Of a DNA stretch of 64,000 nt, positions 8,113-17,278 are shown one piece after another. Position 1 is the first letter of the stretch; each line of letters starts with the position of its first letter. The position numbers and the translations under genes are program-made. Below the pieces are notes generated by a model, which ran no database searches, was not told where the DNA came from, and saw only the letters and a list, made by a program, of their open reading frames with translations. This DNA is from Streptomyces albus subsp. chlorinus. Lineage in GTDB: Bacteria; Actinomycetota; Actinomycetes; Streptomycetales; Streptomycetaceae. The DNA is taken from positions 7,425,378 to 7,489,377 of the forward strand of contig NZ_VJOK01000001.1 of assembly GCF_013302895.1 (NCBI RefSeq), in the 5' to 3' direction.

Positions 8113-8688
8113 ATGGCCAGGCCCAGGAAGTTCGACGAAACGCATGTCCTCACCGCCGCCATGGAAACCTTCTGGCGGCGGGGATACGAGGCCACCTCGA
8201 CCCGGGACCTGTCCGACTCGACCGGCCTCGGCCAGTCGAGCCTGTACAACGTCTTCGGCGACAAGCGCGAGTTGTACCTGCGAGCGCTGCGCCGCTACTA
8301 CGAGACGCACACCGCCGAGCAGACCGCCCTCCTGGAGAGGCCCGGCCCGGTCAAGGACCGGCTGCGGGACCTGATGGTCCACGCCATCGACGCCGACCTT
8401 GCGGACCCCGACGCCGCAGGATGCTTCTCCATCAACGCGTCGGTGGAGAAAGCCGACGACGACGACGTCCGGGAGGAGATCCGCCGGCACTTCACCACGG
8501 TGGAACAGGCACTGACCGAGACCATCGCGCGGGGGCAGCTCTCCGGCGAGATCTCCCCCGAGCGGAGTGCCGGCACGCTCGCCCGCCGGATTCTCAGCAC
8601 GTACTACGGACTGCGTGTGCTCGCCCGGATCCAGAAGGACAGGAACGCCCTGCTCGACGTCGTCGACAGCACCGTCTCCGCCCTCTGA
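8113..8688 (+). CDS. TetR/AcrR-family regulator
   Basis: A 191-residue regulator starting MARPRKFDETHVL. The N-terminal HTH is complete: FWRRGYEATSTRDLSDSTGL and GQSSLYNVFGDKRELYL (residues about 20-60). The C-terminal ligand domain resembles the TetR_C_16/YcdC-like group (GCFSINASVE, LARRILSTYYGLRVLAR). It follows ridA on the same strand, and the MFS gene diverges from ridA, so control of the MFS/RidA promoter region is the simplest inference. Confidence 0.9.
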   Translation: MARPRKFDETHVLTAAMETFWRRGYEATSTRDLSDSTGLGQSSLYNVFGDKRELYLRALRRYYETHTAEQTALLERPGPVKDRLRDLMVHAIDADLADPDAAGCFSINASVEKADDDDVREEIRRHFTTVEQALTETIARGQLSGEISPERSAGTLARRILSTYYGLRVLARIQKDRNALLDVVDSTVSAL

Positions 8689-9437
8689 CCGACGCTGCCG
8701 AACGCCAGGATGCCAGGAGGGGGCCGAGGCCGGTCGGGGGTCGGTCCGGGGCCGGGCGCGGTGTTCCTGGAGGAGCGGGGGACGGCCCCGGTGGGGTGGG
8801 GGAACGCGTTGGATGGTCGGGCGTGCTGGAAGAAATACCGGACCGTCCCTCGGAGGTCCGCTGGAAACCGCTGCCACCGCAGCGCCCAGCCCCAGCGGGA
8901 CGACGCCGGTGGTGACGCTGAGTCCGCGCAGAACGGTCGGCTTCGCCATCAGGGCGCGCCCTCGGCCGACGGCCCCGCCCCTCGGGTGACGTCCTGGCCG
9001 CGCTCGCTGGAGCGTCGCGGCTCACCGACGCCGAGTCCGGCCACCTCCACTCACCACCACGTGCCATAGCGCCGCAGCCGGCCATCGGACAGGCGGCCCG
9101 CCGGTCCGGGCGGCGTGCGGGCGTCCTGCGCAAGTGGTGTCCGGTGCACGCGTGCCCGCTCACTTCTCAGTCGTTTCACAGACAGCACACAGCCCGCTCT
9201 CAGCGGCGCACGGCAGCCTGGCCCCATGAGCGATCCCCGCACCGTCTCGCCGCCCCCGCCCCCGCATGGCCCCATGCCCGCACGTGCTACCACGCCGGTG
9301 CGTGCCCGGACACCCTCTCGCGCCACGGCGCCCGCCCAAGCCGCCGCACCCGCCCCGTCCTCCTCTCGTTCCTCCTCTCCTTCCCGGCCGCGCCCGCGCC
9401 CGGGCGTGGGGGACTGCGCCGGCAGGACGGCGGGCCG
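8689..9437. other. long gap without a secure gene
   Basis: No supported gene. On the minus strand from 8949 a short reading begins MAKPTVLRGLSVTTGVVPLG and is hydrophobic for about 30 codons, then loses coding character. It may be a dead membrane-protein start or chance. The last 200 bases before the response regulator are C-rich and read as Pro/Ala/Ser low complexity on the plus strand (ATG 9226 frame, different from the regulator frame). Confidence 0.4.
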
Positions 9438-10136
9438 GTGCGGGTGCTCGTAGTCGACGACGAGCCCGCCTTGAGCGAGCTGCTGTCGATGGCGCTGCGG
9501 TACGAGGGCTGGGAGGTCAAGGCGGAGGGGGACGGCGCCTCCGCCCTGCGCACGGCCCGCACGTGGGGCCCGGACACCGTGGTGCTGGATGTGATGCTGC
9601 CCGACATGGACGGGCTCACCGTGCTCGGGAAGCTGCGCCGGGAGGTCCCGGAGGTGCCGGTGCTCTTCCTGACCGCCAAGGACGCGGTCGAGGACCGGAT
9701 CGCCGGGCTGACGGCGGGCGGTGACGACTACGTCACCAAGCCCTTCAGCCTGGAGGAGGTCGTCGCCCGGCTGCGCGGTCTGCTGCGCCGGGCGGGCGCC
9801 GCCGCGGAGCGGACCGCCTCGCTGCTCGTCGTCGGGGACCTGGTGCTGGATGAGGAGAGCCACGAAGTCACGCGCGGTGGCGACGAGATCCGGCTGACCG
9901 CCACCGAGTTCGAGCTGCTGCGCTATCTGATGCGCAATCCGCGCCGGGTGCTCAGCAAGGCCCAGATCCTCGACCGGGTATGGAACTACGACTTCGGCGG
10001 CCAGGCCAACGTCGTCGAGCTGTACATCTCCTATCTGCGCCGCAAGATCGACGCCGGACGGCCCCCCATGATCCACACACGGCGCGGCGCCGGCTACGTC
10101 CTCAAGGCAGCCGCGCCGGCGACCCCGGAGAGCTGA
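9438..10136 (+). CDS. OmpR/PhoB-family response regulator
   Basis: A 232-residue regulator if started at GTG 9438 (VRVLVVDDEP), the position that gives the normal family length. The frame is open back to 9144 but the added 98 residues look non-coding. The receiver has acidic D7-D8, phospho-acceptor D51 (VVLDVMLPDMDG), a conserved Thr/Ala region FLTAK and K101 (TKPF). The C-terminal winged helix has RLTATEFELLRYLMRNP, VWNYDF and IHTRRGAGYVLK. It is 10 bases upstream of the histidine kinase. Together they form a two-component system that probably controls the adjacent glycosyltransferase pair; regulatory targets are inferred from position only. Confidence 0.92.
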   Translation: MRVLVVDDEPALSELLSMALRYEGWEVKAEGDGASALRTARTWGPDTVVLDVMLPDMDGLTVLGKLRREVPEVPVLFLTAKDAVEDRIAGLTAGGDDYVTKPFSLEEVVARLRGLLRRAGAAAERTASLLVVGDLVLDEESHEVTRGGDEIRLTATEFELLRYLMRNPRRVLSKAQILDRVWNYDFGGQANVVELYISYLRRKIDAGRPPMIHTRRGAGYVLKAAAPATPES

Positions 10137-10146
10137 CGTCCCCGCC

Positions 10147-11691
10147 ATGCGCAAGCCCCGCTCGCTGCGGACCCGGCTGGTCGTCTCGTCCGTCGTGCTG
10201 ATCGCGGTGGTCGCCGCCGTCATCAGCACGGTGACCACGATCGCCCTGCACTCGTACCTCTTCAGCCAGCTCGACACCCAGCTCTCCGATGTCGCCCGGC
10301 GCGCGACGGGCCCCGGGCCGCCGGGGCTCGACAAGCCTCCCCGCGCCGCTGACCTGCGGTTTCTCACCATGGGAGGACAGCCGGTCGGTACGATGGGCGC
10401 CGTGGTGCCGGACGGTGGCGGGGGCGATGTCCAGCGGGGCGGGATCAGCGTGCAGAGCGAGACCGCAGCGGGCGAGCCCCGGGTCGACGCGCAGCAGCTC
10501 ACCCGCGAGCAGACCGACGCGCTCGAAAGGGTCCCTCTTGACGGGGAGCCGCACAGCGTGGACGTACCGCACGCGGGCGGCTACCGGGTGACATCCCACC
10601 CGTTCGACGGCGGCACCCTGCTCGTCGGACTGCCGACGGCGCAGGTCGAGGACACCCTCAGCACGCTGGTGGTGGTGGAGGTCTGCGTCTCGGCGGCGGG
10701 GCTGGTGGCCGCGGGTATCGCGGGCGCCACCAGCGTACGGATGGCCCTGCGTCCGCTGCGCCGCATGGCGCGGACCGCCAAGCGCGTCTCCGAACTCCCG
10801 CTGCACCAGGGAGAGGTGGTGCTGCGCGAACGAGTGCCGGAGCGGGACACGGACCCGCGCACCGAGGTCGGCCAGGTGGGCGCCGCGCTCAACAGAATGC
10901 TGGGCCACGTCGGTTCGGCGCTGGCCGCGCGCTACGAGAGCGAGATGCGGGTACGCCGCTTCGTCGCCGACGCCAGCCACGAGCTGCGCACCCCGCTGGC
11001 CTCCATCCGTGGCTATGCCGAACTCACCCACCGGGGCAGCGAGCCCGTCGGCCCCGACACCCGGCACGCGCTCGCCCGGATCGAGTCGGAGTCGGCACGC
11101 ATGACGGGTCTGGTCGAGGACCTGCTGCTGCTCGCCCGGCTGGATACCGGCCGTCCCCTTGACACCCGTACCTTCGACCTGTCGCCGCTGGTGGTGGACG
11201 CGGTCAGCGACGCCGGCGCGGCGGGTCCCGGGCACCGCTGGCGGCTGGACCTGCCCCAGGAGCCGGCACTGGTGCGCGGCGACGCGCCCCGACTCCAGCA
11301 GGTACTGGTGAACCTGCTGGCCAACGCCCGTACCCACACCCCCGAGGGCACGATGGTGACAGCGCGCGTCCGCCGGGCGGCGGAGGGCGGTGGCGTGGTG
11401 GTACGGGTCGAGGACGACGGGCCCGGGATCCCGCGGCAGACGCTGCCCCGCATCTTCGAGCGCTTCGCACGCGGCGACCCCTCGCGCTCCCGCGCGCACG
11501 GCAGCACAGGGCTGGGCCTGGCCATCGTGAGGGCCGTCGTCACGGCTCACGGGGGAGAGGTGTCGGTGACGAGCGCGCCCGGCCGCACCGTCTTCACCGT
11601 CCACCTGCCCGCACCGGAATGCGAACCGCCCTCGCTGGAGGGCCACTCGCCCGTGCGGGGAGACGACTCTCCGAGCCGCGCGCCCGGTTGA
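10147..11691 (+). CDS. sensor histidine kinase
   Basis: A 514-residue kinase partnered with the upstream regulator. TM1 is LVVSSVVLIAVVAAVISTV (about 11-30), followed by an extracytoplasmic sensor region of about 140 residues. TM2 lies near residues 172-195 (TLVVVEVCVSAAGLVAAG) and is followed by a HAMP linker. The dimerisation/phosphoacceptor motif FVADASHELRTPLASI has His278. The ATPase domain shows N box VNLLANARTH, G1 DDGPGIP, F box RIFERFARGD and G2 STGLGLAIVRAVV. All catalytic boxes are intact. The signal is unknown; envelope stress is a guess from the neighbouring genes. Confidence 0.93.
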   Translation: MRKPRSLRTRLVVSSVVLIAVVAAVISTVTTIALHSYLFSQLDTQLSDVARRATGPGPPGLDKPPRAADLRFLTMGGQPVGTMGAVVPDGGGGDVQRGGISVQSETAAGEPRVDAQQLTREQTDALERVPLDGEPHSVDVPHAGGYRVTSHPFDGGTLLVGLPTAQVEDTLSTLVVVEVCVSAAGLVAAGIAGATSVRMALRPLRRMARTAKRVSELPLHQGEVVLRERVPERDTDPRTEVGQVGAALNRMLGHVGSALAARYESEMRVRRFVADASHELRTPLASIRGYAELTHRGSEPVGPDTRHALARIESESARMTGLVEDLLLLARLDTGRPLDTRTFDLSPLVVDAVSDAGAAGPGHRWRLDLPQEPALVRGDAPRLQQVLVNLLANARTHTPEGTMVTARVRRAAEGGGVVVRVEDDGPGIPRQTLPRIFERFARGDPSRSRAHGSTGLGLAIVRAVVTAHGGEVSVTSAPGRTVFTVHLPAPECEPPSLEGHSPVRGDDSPSRAPG

Positions 11692-11972
11692 CCCTCTGTT
11701 GCCCCCGGGTGGTCGCCCGCACCGGGCTGTCAGCTGCCCGTGGCAGACGGACACTTCTTCGCGTCGGGGGGGCGTGTTGACGGGAGCCCTGCCGGTGTCC
11801 GAGGGACGCCCACACGAGCCGAGGGACACCCAGCCGGGGTCGAGGGATGCCCGTACGCGTTCGAGTGCCTGGCCCCGCGTGCGACGGCCCCCGGCGGCGC
11901 CGGAAGAAGCTCACAGGCGGGGCACAGCTTCAGCACAAGGGGCTGACAGCGCGACTGGCGAGTGTCGCTGCC
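11692..11972. promoter_or_regulatory. intergenic region with phased GAGGGAYRCCC repeats
   Basis: Three copies of GAGGG-A-(C/T)-(G/A)-CCC start at 11801, 11821 and 11842, spaced 20 and 21 bases apart (two helical turns), upstream of the glycosyltransferase start at 11973. This phasing is typical of response-regulator binding sites. Binding by the adjacent regulator is inference. Confidence 0.45.
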
Positions 11973-13508
11973 ATGCGAACCGACACCACTCCCACGGAGC
12001 GCCCAAGTCCAAGCAGCACTCTCCACGCCGTGGCGGAGCCCGCCGGGCGGGCGCTGCCCGACGGTGACGCCCTGCCGGCCCGCCGCCACCTGCCCGCCCT
12101 CCCGCCCTCCCGGACAGTGCTCGACGTAGTCATCCCCGTCTACAACGAAGAGGCCGGCCTCGAAGCCTGTGTCCGGCGCCTGCACGCCTTCCTCACCGGG
12201 AACTTCCCCTACGGCTTCCGCATCACCATCGCCGACAACGCCAGTGTCGACCGCACCCCCGAGGTGGCGGCGGCTCTCGTCGGCGCCTTTGACGAAGTGC
12301 GGGCCGTACGGCTGGAGGAAAAGGGCCGGGGCCGGGCGCTGCGCGCCGTGTGGGGGTCCTCCGACGCGCCGGTGCGCGCCTATATGGACGTCGACTTGTC
12401 CACCGACCTCAACGCGCTGCTGCCGCTGGTGGCCCCCCTCATCTCCGGCCACTCCGACCTGGCCATCGGCACCCGGCTGGCGGGAGGCTCACGGGTCGTC
12501 CGGGGTGCCAAGCGCGAGGTCGTCTCGCGGGCCTACAACCTGATCCTGCGCGGGTCGCTGGCCGCCCGCTTCTCGGACGCGCAGTGCGGCTTCAAGGCCA
12601 TCCGGGGCGAGGTCGCCGCGCGGCTGCTCCCGCTGGTGGAGGACACCGGCTGGTTCTTCGACACCGAACTGCTGGTCCTCGCCCAGCGCGCCGGGCTGCG
12701 TATCCACGAGGTTCCGGTGGACTGGGTGGACGACCCCGACAGCCGCGTGGACCTGGTCTCCACCGCCGTCGCCGACCTCAAGGGCGTATGGCGCGTCGGG
12801 CGTGCGCTGGCCACCGGGGCGCTGCCCCTGGCACGGCTGCGCCGCCCCTTCGGCGACGATCCGCGCGACCGCGGACTGGCCGGTGTGCCCGGCGGGCTCG
12901 CCCGTCAGCTCCTGGGCTTCTGCGCCGTCGGGGCGGTGAGTACGCTGCTGTATCTCGCGCTGTACTCGCTGCTGCGCACCGGCGCGGCGCCCCAGGTGGC
13001 GAACGCGTCGGCGCTGCTGCTGTCCGCCCTCGCCAACACCGCCGCCAACCGCCGGCTCACCTTCGGCGTACGGGGCCGGAACCGCGTGGTACGGCACCAG
13101 GCGCAGGGCCTCGTGGTGTTCGCCGTCGGGCTGGCGCTGACCAGCGGCTCGCTGGCCGCGCTGGACGCCGCCGACGCGAGCGCCTCGCACGGCAGCGAAC
13201 TCGCCGTCCTTGTGGTCGCCAACCTCGCCGCGACCGTGGTGCGCTTCCTCCTCTTCCGCACCTGGGTCTTCCACTCCGGGGCGGTGCGGCCGGCACGCGC
13301 GTCCCAGCCGTCGCCCTCCGCGCACCCGGCCGCGGGCACCTCCCCGTACTCGGCCACGGGCACTCCGTACCCGGCCACGGACGTGTCCGAGCCCGCCCCC
13401 GAGACCGCGCCCACTGGCACGCCCACGGCCACCCCGGTTCCCACAGCCGCTGCCGACGCCGACCGGGTCTCCGCCCCGGCCGCTCACGACGAACGGACCC
13501 GCGCATGA
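11973..13508 (+). CDS. GT2 polyprenyl-phosphate glycosyltransferase fused to a GtrA membrane domain
   Basis: A 511-residue protein; ATG 11973 was chosen because the preceding frame is low quality. The N-terminal cytosolic GT2 (DPM1-like) domain has LDVVIPVYNEEAGLEACV, NASVDRTPEV, a YMDVDLSTDL metal-binding DxD motif and DAQCGFKAIR. The C-terminal GtrA-like domain (about residues 305-425) has four hydrophobic helices (FCAVGAVSTLLYLALY, NTAANRRLTFGVRG). The last 90 residues are Pro/Ala/Thr rich. Such fusions make or flip polyprenyl-phosphate sugars for the cell envelope. The stop overlaps the start of the GT39 gene by ATGA (13505-13508), implying coupled translation and a joint pathway: lipid-linked sugar made here, used by the GT39 protein. 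Confidence 0.9.
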   Translation: MRTDTTPTERPSPSSTLHAVAEPAGRALPDGDALPARRHLPALPPSRTVLDVVIPVYNEEAGLEACVRRLHAFLTGNFPYGFRITIADNASVDRTPEVAAALVGAFDEVRAVRLEEKGRGRALRAVWGSSDAPVRAYMDVDLSTDLNALLPLVAPLISGHSDLAIGTRLAGGSRVVRGAKREVVSRAYNLILRGSLAARFSDAQCGFKAIRGEVAARLLPLVEDTGWFFDTELLVLAQRAGLRIHEVPVDWVDDPDSRVDLVSTAVADLKGVWRVGRALATGALPLARLRRPFGDDPRDRGLAGVPGGLARQLLGFCAVGAVSTLLYLALYSLLRTGAAPQVANASALLLSALANTAANRRLTFGVRGRNRVVRHQAQGLVVFAVGLALTSGSLAALDAADASASHGSELAVLVVANLAATVVRFLLFRTWVFHSGAVRPARASQPSPSAHPAAGTSPYSATGTPYPATDVSEPAPETAPTGTPTATPVPTAAADADRVSAPAAHDERTRA

Positions 13509-15781
13509 CCACCACCCTCGCCTCCGCGCACCCGCTCCCTCCAGGCAAGACCGCTTGGGAAGACGGGCCGCCGTCCAGGGCGGCCGGGCCGCTCTCATCC
13601 CGGGAACGAGCCGCCTACTGGGCCCTGCTGGCGGCCACCGCCGCGCTCTTCCTGTGGGGCCTCGGCGCCTCCGGGTACGCCAACTCCTTCTACTCGGCCG
13701 CCGCCCAGGCGGGCGGCACCAGCTGGAAGGCGATGCTCTTCGGCTCGCTCGACGCCGGAAACGCCATCACCGTCGACAAGCCCCCGGCTGCGCTGTGGCC
13801 GATGGCACTGTCCGTACGCCTCTTCGGGCTCGGCTCCTGGCAGATCCTCGTTCCGCAGGCCCTGATGGGTGTGGGCACGGTGGCGGTACTGTACTCGGCG
13901 GTGCGGCGGCGCTTCCGGCACGGTGCGGGCCTGCTGGCCGGGGCGCTGTTGGCCCTGACGCCGGTCGCGGCCCTGATGTTCCGCTTCAACAACCCGGACG
14001 CGTTGCTGTGCCTGCTGATGGTCTCGGCCATCGCCTGCGTCCTGCGCGCGCTGGAGGAGGCTCGCACCACGTGGCTGGTGCTGGCCGGGGTCTGCTTCGG
14101 CCTCGGCTTCCTCACCAAGACGCTCCAGGCGTGGCTGATCCTCCCGCCGCTGGCCCTTGTGTACCTGGTGTGCGCTCCCACCCGCCCGCTGCGCCGCCTG
14201 GGACAGCTCCTGCTCTCCGGGCTGGCCATGGTGGTCAGCTGCGGCTGGTACGTCGCGCTGGTCGAACTGTGGCCCGCCGCCTCCCGCCCGTACGTGGGCG
14301 GCTCGCAGCACAACAGCTTTCTGGAGCTGACCCTCGGCTACAACGGCCTCGGCCGGCTCACCGGAGACGAGACGGGCAGCGTCGGCGGTGGCGGCCAGGG
14401 TGGCGGCCCCGGTGGGAGCGGCCCCGGCGGCGGGGGAGGCGGTGGCTGGGGCCGGACGGGCCTCGGCCGGCTCTTCACCGACTCCATGGGCGGCCAGATC
14501 GCCTGGCTGCTGCCCGCCGCGCTGGTCCTGCTGGCGACAGGGCTGGCCGTGACGCGGCGTGCCGCGCGCACGGACGCGACGCGCGCGGCGTTCCTGGCCT
14601 GGGGCGGTGCGCTGCTGATGACCGCGGCCACCTTCAGCTTCATGGCCGGGATCTTCCACGAGTACTACACCGTCGCCCTGGCGCCCTACATCTGTGCCCT
14701 CGTCGCGATGGGCTGGACCGTCCTGTGGCGGCGCCGCGCTCACCCGGCTGCCTCGGCGGCACTGGCGACGACGGTGGCCGGCACGGCGGTCTGGTCCGCG
14801 GTGCTCCTCGGCCGTACCGACGGCTGGCTGCCGTGGCTGCGCTGGACGGTGCTCGCGGTGGGCGTCGTCGCCGCGACAGCGCTGCTCGCGGAGACGCGGA
14901 TCTCCCGCCGGGCAACCTCGCCCCGTCGGACGGCCCGTCCTCGGCAGGTGTCCTGGCTGGCGGCGGGACTGTGCCTCGTGGCGATGACCGCGGGAGAGGT
15001 GGCGTACACCCTGAACACGGTCGCCACTCCGCACAGCGGCTCCATCATCACGGCGGGTCCCTCCACCGCGCGGGGCGGTCCCGGCGGCGGTCCCGGTGGT
15101 GGTCCGGGCGGGGCCGGCGGTCCGCAGCCCCCGCAAGGCGCCCCGGGCGCCAACGGCACCACCGCCACGGGCGAGGGCAACACGGGCAGGAACCAGCAGC
15201 GTCACCCTCCGGACCAGGGCCAGGGCGGCATGCCCGGCGGCACCCCTGGTCCGGGCGGACCTCCCCAGGGCAACGCCCAGGGGCAGGGCCACGGGCAGGG
15301 GGCAGGCCGGCCCGAGGACCAGGGACAGGGGAGGGGAAAGGCGAAGTCCGCCAACGGGAACGCCTCTCCCGGCCGTGGCGGCATGGGCCGTGGCGGTTTG
15401 GGCGGCCTCCTCCACGGCAGCGAAGTCGGTACCAAGGCGGTGAAGCTGCTGGACAAGAACGCGGAACGGTACACCTGGGTGGCGGCCGCGGTCGGCTCCC
15501 AGAACGCCGCGAGCTACCAACTCGCCACCGGGAAGCCGGTGATGGCGCTCGGCGGCTTCAACGGGAGCGATCCGTTTCCCACGCTCGCGGACTTCAAGAA
15601 GTACGTGAAGGAAAGGAAGATCCACTATTTCATCGGCACCTCAGGCGGCTCCGGCCGAGGCCCAGGTGGCGGGCCCGGCGGCTCGGGTACCGCATCTGAC
15701 ATCGGCTCGTGGGTACAGAAGCACTTCAAAAAGGTCACCGTCGGCGAAGCGGTCTTCTACGACCTGACCAGTCCCAAGTAG
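13505..15781 (+). CDS. GT39/ArnT-type membrane glycosyltransferase with Gly/Gln-rich insertions
   Basis: A 758-residue multi-pass protein translationally coupled to the GT2-GtrA gene. N-terminal features match PMT/ArnT enzymes: a first TM (YWALLAATAALFLWGLGA), then SFYSAAAQAG and a loop with SLDAGNAITVDKPPAALW; the D-K-P-P motif is typical for lipid-linked sugar donors. About 11 membrane segments run to roughly residue 510. Two low-complexity segments (Gly-rich near 295-315; Gly/Pro/Gln-rich about 520-640) precede a final soluble domain (about 645-758: KLLDKNAERYTWVAAAVGSQ, VMALGGFNGSDPFP) of the type found in actinobacterial GT39 proteins. It is predicted to transfer a sugar to protein or envelope polymer outside the membrane. 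Confidence 0.9.
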   Translation: MTTTLASAHPLPPGKTAWEDGPPSRAAGPLSSRERAAYWALLAATAALFLWGLGASGYANSFYSAAAQAGGTSWKAMLFGSLDAGNAITVDKPPAALWPMALSVRLFGLGSWQILVPQALMGVGTVAVLYSAVRRRFRHGAGLLAGALLALTPVAALMFRFNNPDALLCLLMVSAIACVLRALEEARTTWLVLAGVCFGLGFLTKTLQAWLILPPLALVYLVCAPTRPLRRLGQLLLSGLAMVVSCGWYVALVELWPAASRPYVGGSQHNSFLELTLGYNGLGRLTGDETGSVGGGGQGGGPGGSGPGGGGGGGWGRTGLGRLFTDSMGGQIAWLLPAALVLLATGLAVTRRAARTDATRAAFLAWGGALLMTAATFSFMAGIFHEYYTVALAPYICALVAMGWTVLWRRRAHPAASAALATTVAGTAVWSAVLLGRTDGWLPWLRWTVLAVGVVAATALLAETRISRRATSPRRTARPRQVSWLAAGLCLVAMTAGEVAYTLNTVATPHSGSIITAGPSTARGGPGGGPGGGPGGAGGPQPPQGAPGANGTTATGEGNTGRNQQRHPPDQGQGGMPGGTPGPGGPPQGNAQGQGHGQGAGRPEDQGQGRGKAKSANGNASPGRGGMGRGGLGGLLHGSEVGTKAVKLLDKNAERYTWVAAAVGSQNAASYQLATGKPVMALGGFNGSDPFPTLADFKKYVKERKIHYFIGTSGGSGRGPGGGPGGSGTASDIGSWVQKHFKKVTVGEAVFYDLTSPK

Positions 15782-16150
15782 CCCTGATCGTTCCGGGGGG
15801 AAGGCGGGGGTTTCGCACGTGGCCCCGGTCCGGACCGGTCCACCCCGTCGGCGTGCCGTCGCCGCGCCGCTGCCCATCGGCAGGAAGCCGAACGTGGGGC
15901 GGGCGGCGGCGCGCCGACTGCCGTTCGCGCTCACCCCTCCGGAAGATCTTGTTGCTTCCCGTGGGCGAAGGCGTACTCGACGCGTCCCCGTGCCCGGGTA
16001 GCCCTCCGCGTTGCCGCCCGCGCGGCTTGCGGCCGATCGTCGACGATGCGAGGGCGTTGCCGATCACCAGGCACGGGACTACGGTGAGCAACGATCACGC
16101 CGCCGCGAAGGGGCCACAAAGGGTGTGCGAGAAGAAGAGGGGCAGCGCCC
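15782..16150. other. gap before the Nudix gene
   Basis: No coding region recognised; frames here are short or lack motifs. It must hold the Nudix promoter. A possible Shine-Dalgarno (AGAAGAGGGG) is seen at 16133-16142. Confidence 0.4.
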
Positions 16151-16705
16151 GTGACAGCGAACTCTCTCACCGGAGTGCTGAACACATACCGAGCCCGGGA
16201 CGAGACGGAGGCCGGTGATCTCGCGCGTGCCAGGGCGCTGTTGACCTCGGACGATCCATGGCGCCGGTCAACCCCTCTGCACTGCACGGCGTCAGCCGTC
16301 ATCGTGCACCCGCCTACCCGGCGGGTACTGCTGCGCTGGCACGCGCGTCAGCAGTCGTGGCTCCAGATCGGCGGCCACGCGGACCCCGGTGAGACGGTGC
16401 CTTTGCACGTGGCCCTGCGCGAGGGGCGGGAGGAGACCGGGCTCACTGATCTCACCCCTTGGCCGGACGACGCACTCGCGCACCTCGTCATCGTTCCCGT
16501 ACCCGCGGCAGGCGCGGAGCCGGCGCACGAGCACGCCGACCTCAGATTCGTCCTCGCCTCCGAAACGCCAGAGGCAGCGCGCCCGGAGACGCCCTCGGCG
16601 CCCTTGCGCTGGCTTTCGTTCGACGAGGCCCGGCAGACGACGAACGAGGACAATCTACGGGTCACTCTGGACCGCGCGGCTCGGTTGCTCGACGCAGCGG
16701 CGTAA
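16151..16705 (+). CDS. Nudix hydrolase
   Basis: A 184-residue protein starting at GTG 16151. A complete Nudix box is present in GGHADPGETVPLHVALREG followed by REETGL, giving the G-x5-E-x7-R-E-x2-E-E-x-G-x arrangement that binds Mg2+ and hydrolyses nucleoside-diphosphate-linked compounds. The N-terminal 45 residues form a helical lead-in (TDLARARALLTS-like). The usual family strand CTASAVIVHPPTRRVLLRWH comes before the box. It stands alone between the glycosyltransferase operon and the conservon; the substrate is unknown. Confidence 0.9.
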   Translation: MTANSLTGVLNTYRARDETEAGDLARARALLTSDDPWRRSTPLHCTASAVIVHPPTRRVLLRWHARQQSWLQIGGHADPGETVPLHVALREGREETGLTDLTPWPDDALAHLVIVPVPAAGAEPAHEHADLRFVLASETPEAARPETPSAPLRWLSFDEARQTTNEDNLRVTLDRAARLLDAAA

Positions 16706-17278
16706 CCGTCGGCCTCTTCATGCACAACGGACCCCGCGAGGGAAGTGGTTGTGGTCCTCTCCGGTCGGGGAACGCCAAAGGCCCCAGCCGACGAGCCGCA
16801 CGCCGTACGGGGTGACGCTGGGCACAAGCCGTTCCGCTCTCCGCAACCCGGGACGATGAGGTGCCGCGGTGGGGCGGTGTGAAAATTCAGTGAGGTCGGT
16901 GGGCGTGTTTCGAAGTTGCTGACGGGCAGTTGTGCGTATCGAGACCGGATTGCCGAGTCGGCTGGCGCGGCTGTTGAGAGCTGAGGGCGGTGGCCGACCG
17001 CCGGTAGGGTCCTTGTCATGCGCGGGCGACCGGGGGCCGCACATCTCGGTGGGGTTTCGGTCCGGGCTCCGGCGGGCAACTTCCCCGTCGCAATACCACA
17101 CACTGTCAATTCACGTCACCCCTCCGCTTCTTCGGCATGGCTGGTTATCATCGACACCCCCCACGCCCTGCCGAAGCCGGAACCGGACTTTCCCCCAGTC
17201 CTGCGCCCCCACCCAGGACTGCGTCTGTTCTCGGCAGTTTCGAGCTGTACCCGCCGTTCCACCGCTCCCCGAGGACTG
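16706..17278. other. intergenic region upstream of the conservon
   Basis: No gene recognised on either strand; the open frames have no family motifs. It presumably contains the conservon promoter. AT-richer patches occur around 16880-16930 and 17095-17115. Confidence 0.4.

Noticed and set aside
7498..8949. Minus-strand frame extending the MFS gene upstream
   Set aside because: Antisense to ridA and tetR. The MFS start at 7497 has a good ribosome-binding site. The short MAKPTVLRGL start near 8949 is noted only as possible debris.
12350..13504. Long plus-strand frame upstream of the GT39 gene
   Set aside because: It overlaps the GT2-GtrA gene in another frame and is Arg/Gly/Pro-rich without motifs; only the part from ATG 13505 is real.
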